Shown here in pieces: positions 63,786 to 64,000 of a stretch of 64,000 nucleotides of DNA. This DNA comes from Lonsdalea britannica (GTDB taxonomy: Bacteria > Pseudomonadota > Gammaproteobacteria > Enterobacterales > Enterobacteriaceae). Below the pieces are notes generated by a model that did not search any database, was not told where the DNA came from, and was given only the letters and a program-made list of their open reading frames with translations. A program made the translations under genes and the position numbers. Positions within the stretch are counted from its first letter, which is position 1, and each line of letters begins with the position of its first letter. The stretch spans positions 124,001 through 188,000 of the forward strand of contig NZ_LUTN01000007.1 in the NCBI RefSeq assembly GCF_002111595.1. Direction: 5' to 3'.

Positions 63786-64000
63786 ATGACGCTGTTTACA
63801 TTGTTGCTGGTTTTGGGATGGGAACGTGTGTTCAAACAGGGTGAGCATTGGCAGTTGGATCACCATTTCGCGGTGAGACTGCGGCATTTGTCTGCACCAT
63901 CCTTGATACAAACTCTGTTTTTGACCGCGGCGGGTATGGCCATGACCGCGCTGCTGATGTGGCTGGTCAGCGGCTGGTTATTTGGTCTGCCGATGCTGAT
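63786..64000 (+). CDS. ampE: Inner-membrane protein AmpE (5' part only)
   Basis: Polytopic membrane protein of the AmpE/CobD-like type, historically described as a sensory partner of AmpD. The first 71 residues are in the window: MTLFTLLLVLGWERVFKQGE and HWQLDHHFAVRL match E. coli AmpE, followed by hydrophobic stretches. 25 bases after the ampD stop, so probably one ampDE operon. Runs off the right edge, open. Confidence 0.92.
   Translation, partial: MTLFTLLLVLGWERVFKQGEHWQLDHHFAVRLRHLSAPSLIQTLFLTAAGMAMTALLMWLVSGWLFGLPML

Overview
The window is a chromosomal housekeeping segment of a gammaproteobacterium of the order Enterobacterales. Gene content and order match the E. coli 1-2 minute region closely (lptD-djlA-rluA-rapA-polB ... 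yabI ... thiQPB-sgrR/sgrS ... leuDCBA ... cra-mraZ and the whole dcw cluster ... secM-secA-mutT ... guaC-hofCB-ppdD-ampDE). Protein lengths are almost identical to the E. coli ones. A DUF721/DciA gene beside secM, proP beside sgrS, and ivbL-ilvBN beside yabI point away from Escherichia. I infer a soft-rot/plant-associated type lineage (Pectobacteriaceae or similar), but this is not proven from the window. The DNA looks moderately GC-rich in genes and clearly AT-rich in a few intergenic regions.

Layout. 1-9.3 kb: outer-membrane assembly (lptD, partial), djlA, rluA, rapA, polB. 9.3-14.3 kb: a five-gene branched-chain-amino-acid-type (HAAT) ABC transporter occupying the place of araBAD-araC in E. 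coli, preceded by a well-formed sigma-54 promoter and an IHF-like site. 14.4-22.6 kb: yabI, then the attenuated ivbL-ilvBN acetolactate synthase I operon, the TPP-riboswitch-controlled thiBPQ thiamine transporter, and sgrR. 22.7-26.5 kb: SgrS/SgrT glucose-phosphate stress RNA, proP, a small membrane protein, and a siderophore-interacting reductase with a Fur-box-like site. 26.5-33.9 kb: leuLABCD with its leader/attenuator, cra, alaE; leuO and ilvIH are not here. 34.7-52.6 kb: the complete mraZ-to-lpxC division and cell-wall cluster. 52.6-64 kb: dciA-like gene, secM-secA, mutT, yacG-zapD-coaE, guaC, hofC-hofB-ppdD, ampD, ampE (partial); nadC, which lies between ppdD and ampD in E. coli, is absent.

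The genes form a few coherent modules: Leu/Val/Ile synthesis with two leader-peptide attenuators (leuL and ivbL), peptidoglycan precursor synthesis plus divisome, protein export (SecM-SecA), and nutrient import. No insertion sequence, prophage, CRISPR array, tRNA or rRNA was recognised.

A striking technical feature is nine apparent single-base deletions in seven genes (rapA x2, livH x2, sgrR, leuD, rsmH, ftsI, secA). Restoring one base each gives proteins of exactly or nearly the E. coli length. All lie at short G or C runs in GGC/GCC context. Because ftsI and secA are essential, base-calling or assembly error is the most likely cause, and I annotate these as single genes. I found no strong candidate for a wholly new system; the most interesting biology is the sigma-54-type control region of the transporter, the altered SecM arrest motif, the dciA-like gene and the rearranged ilv/leu neighbourhood.
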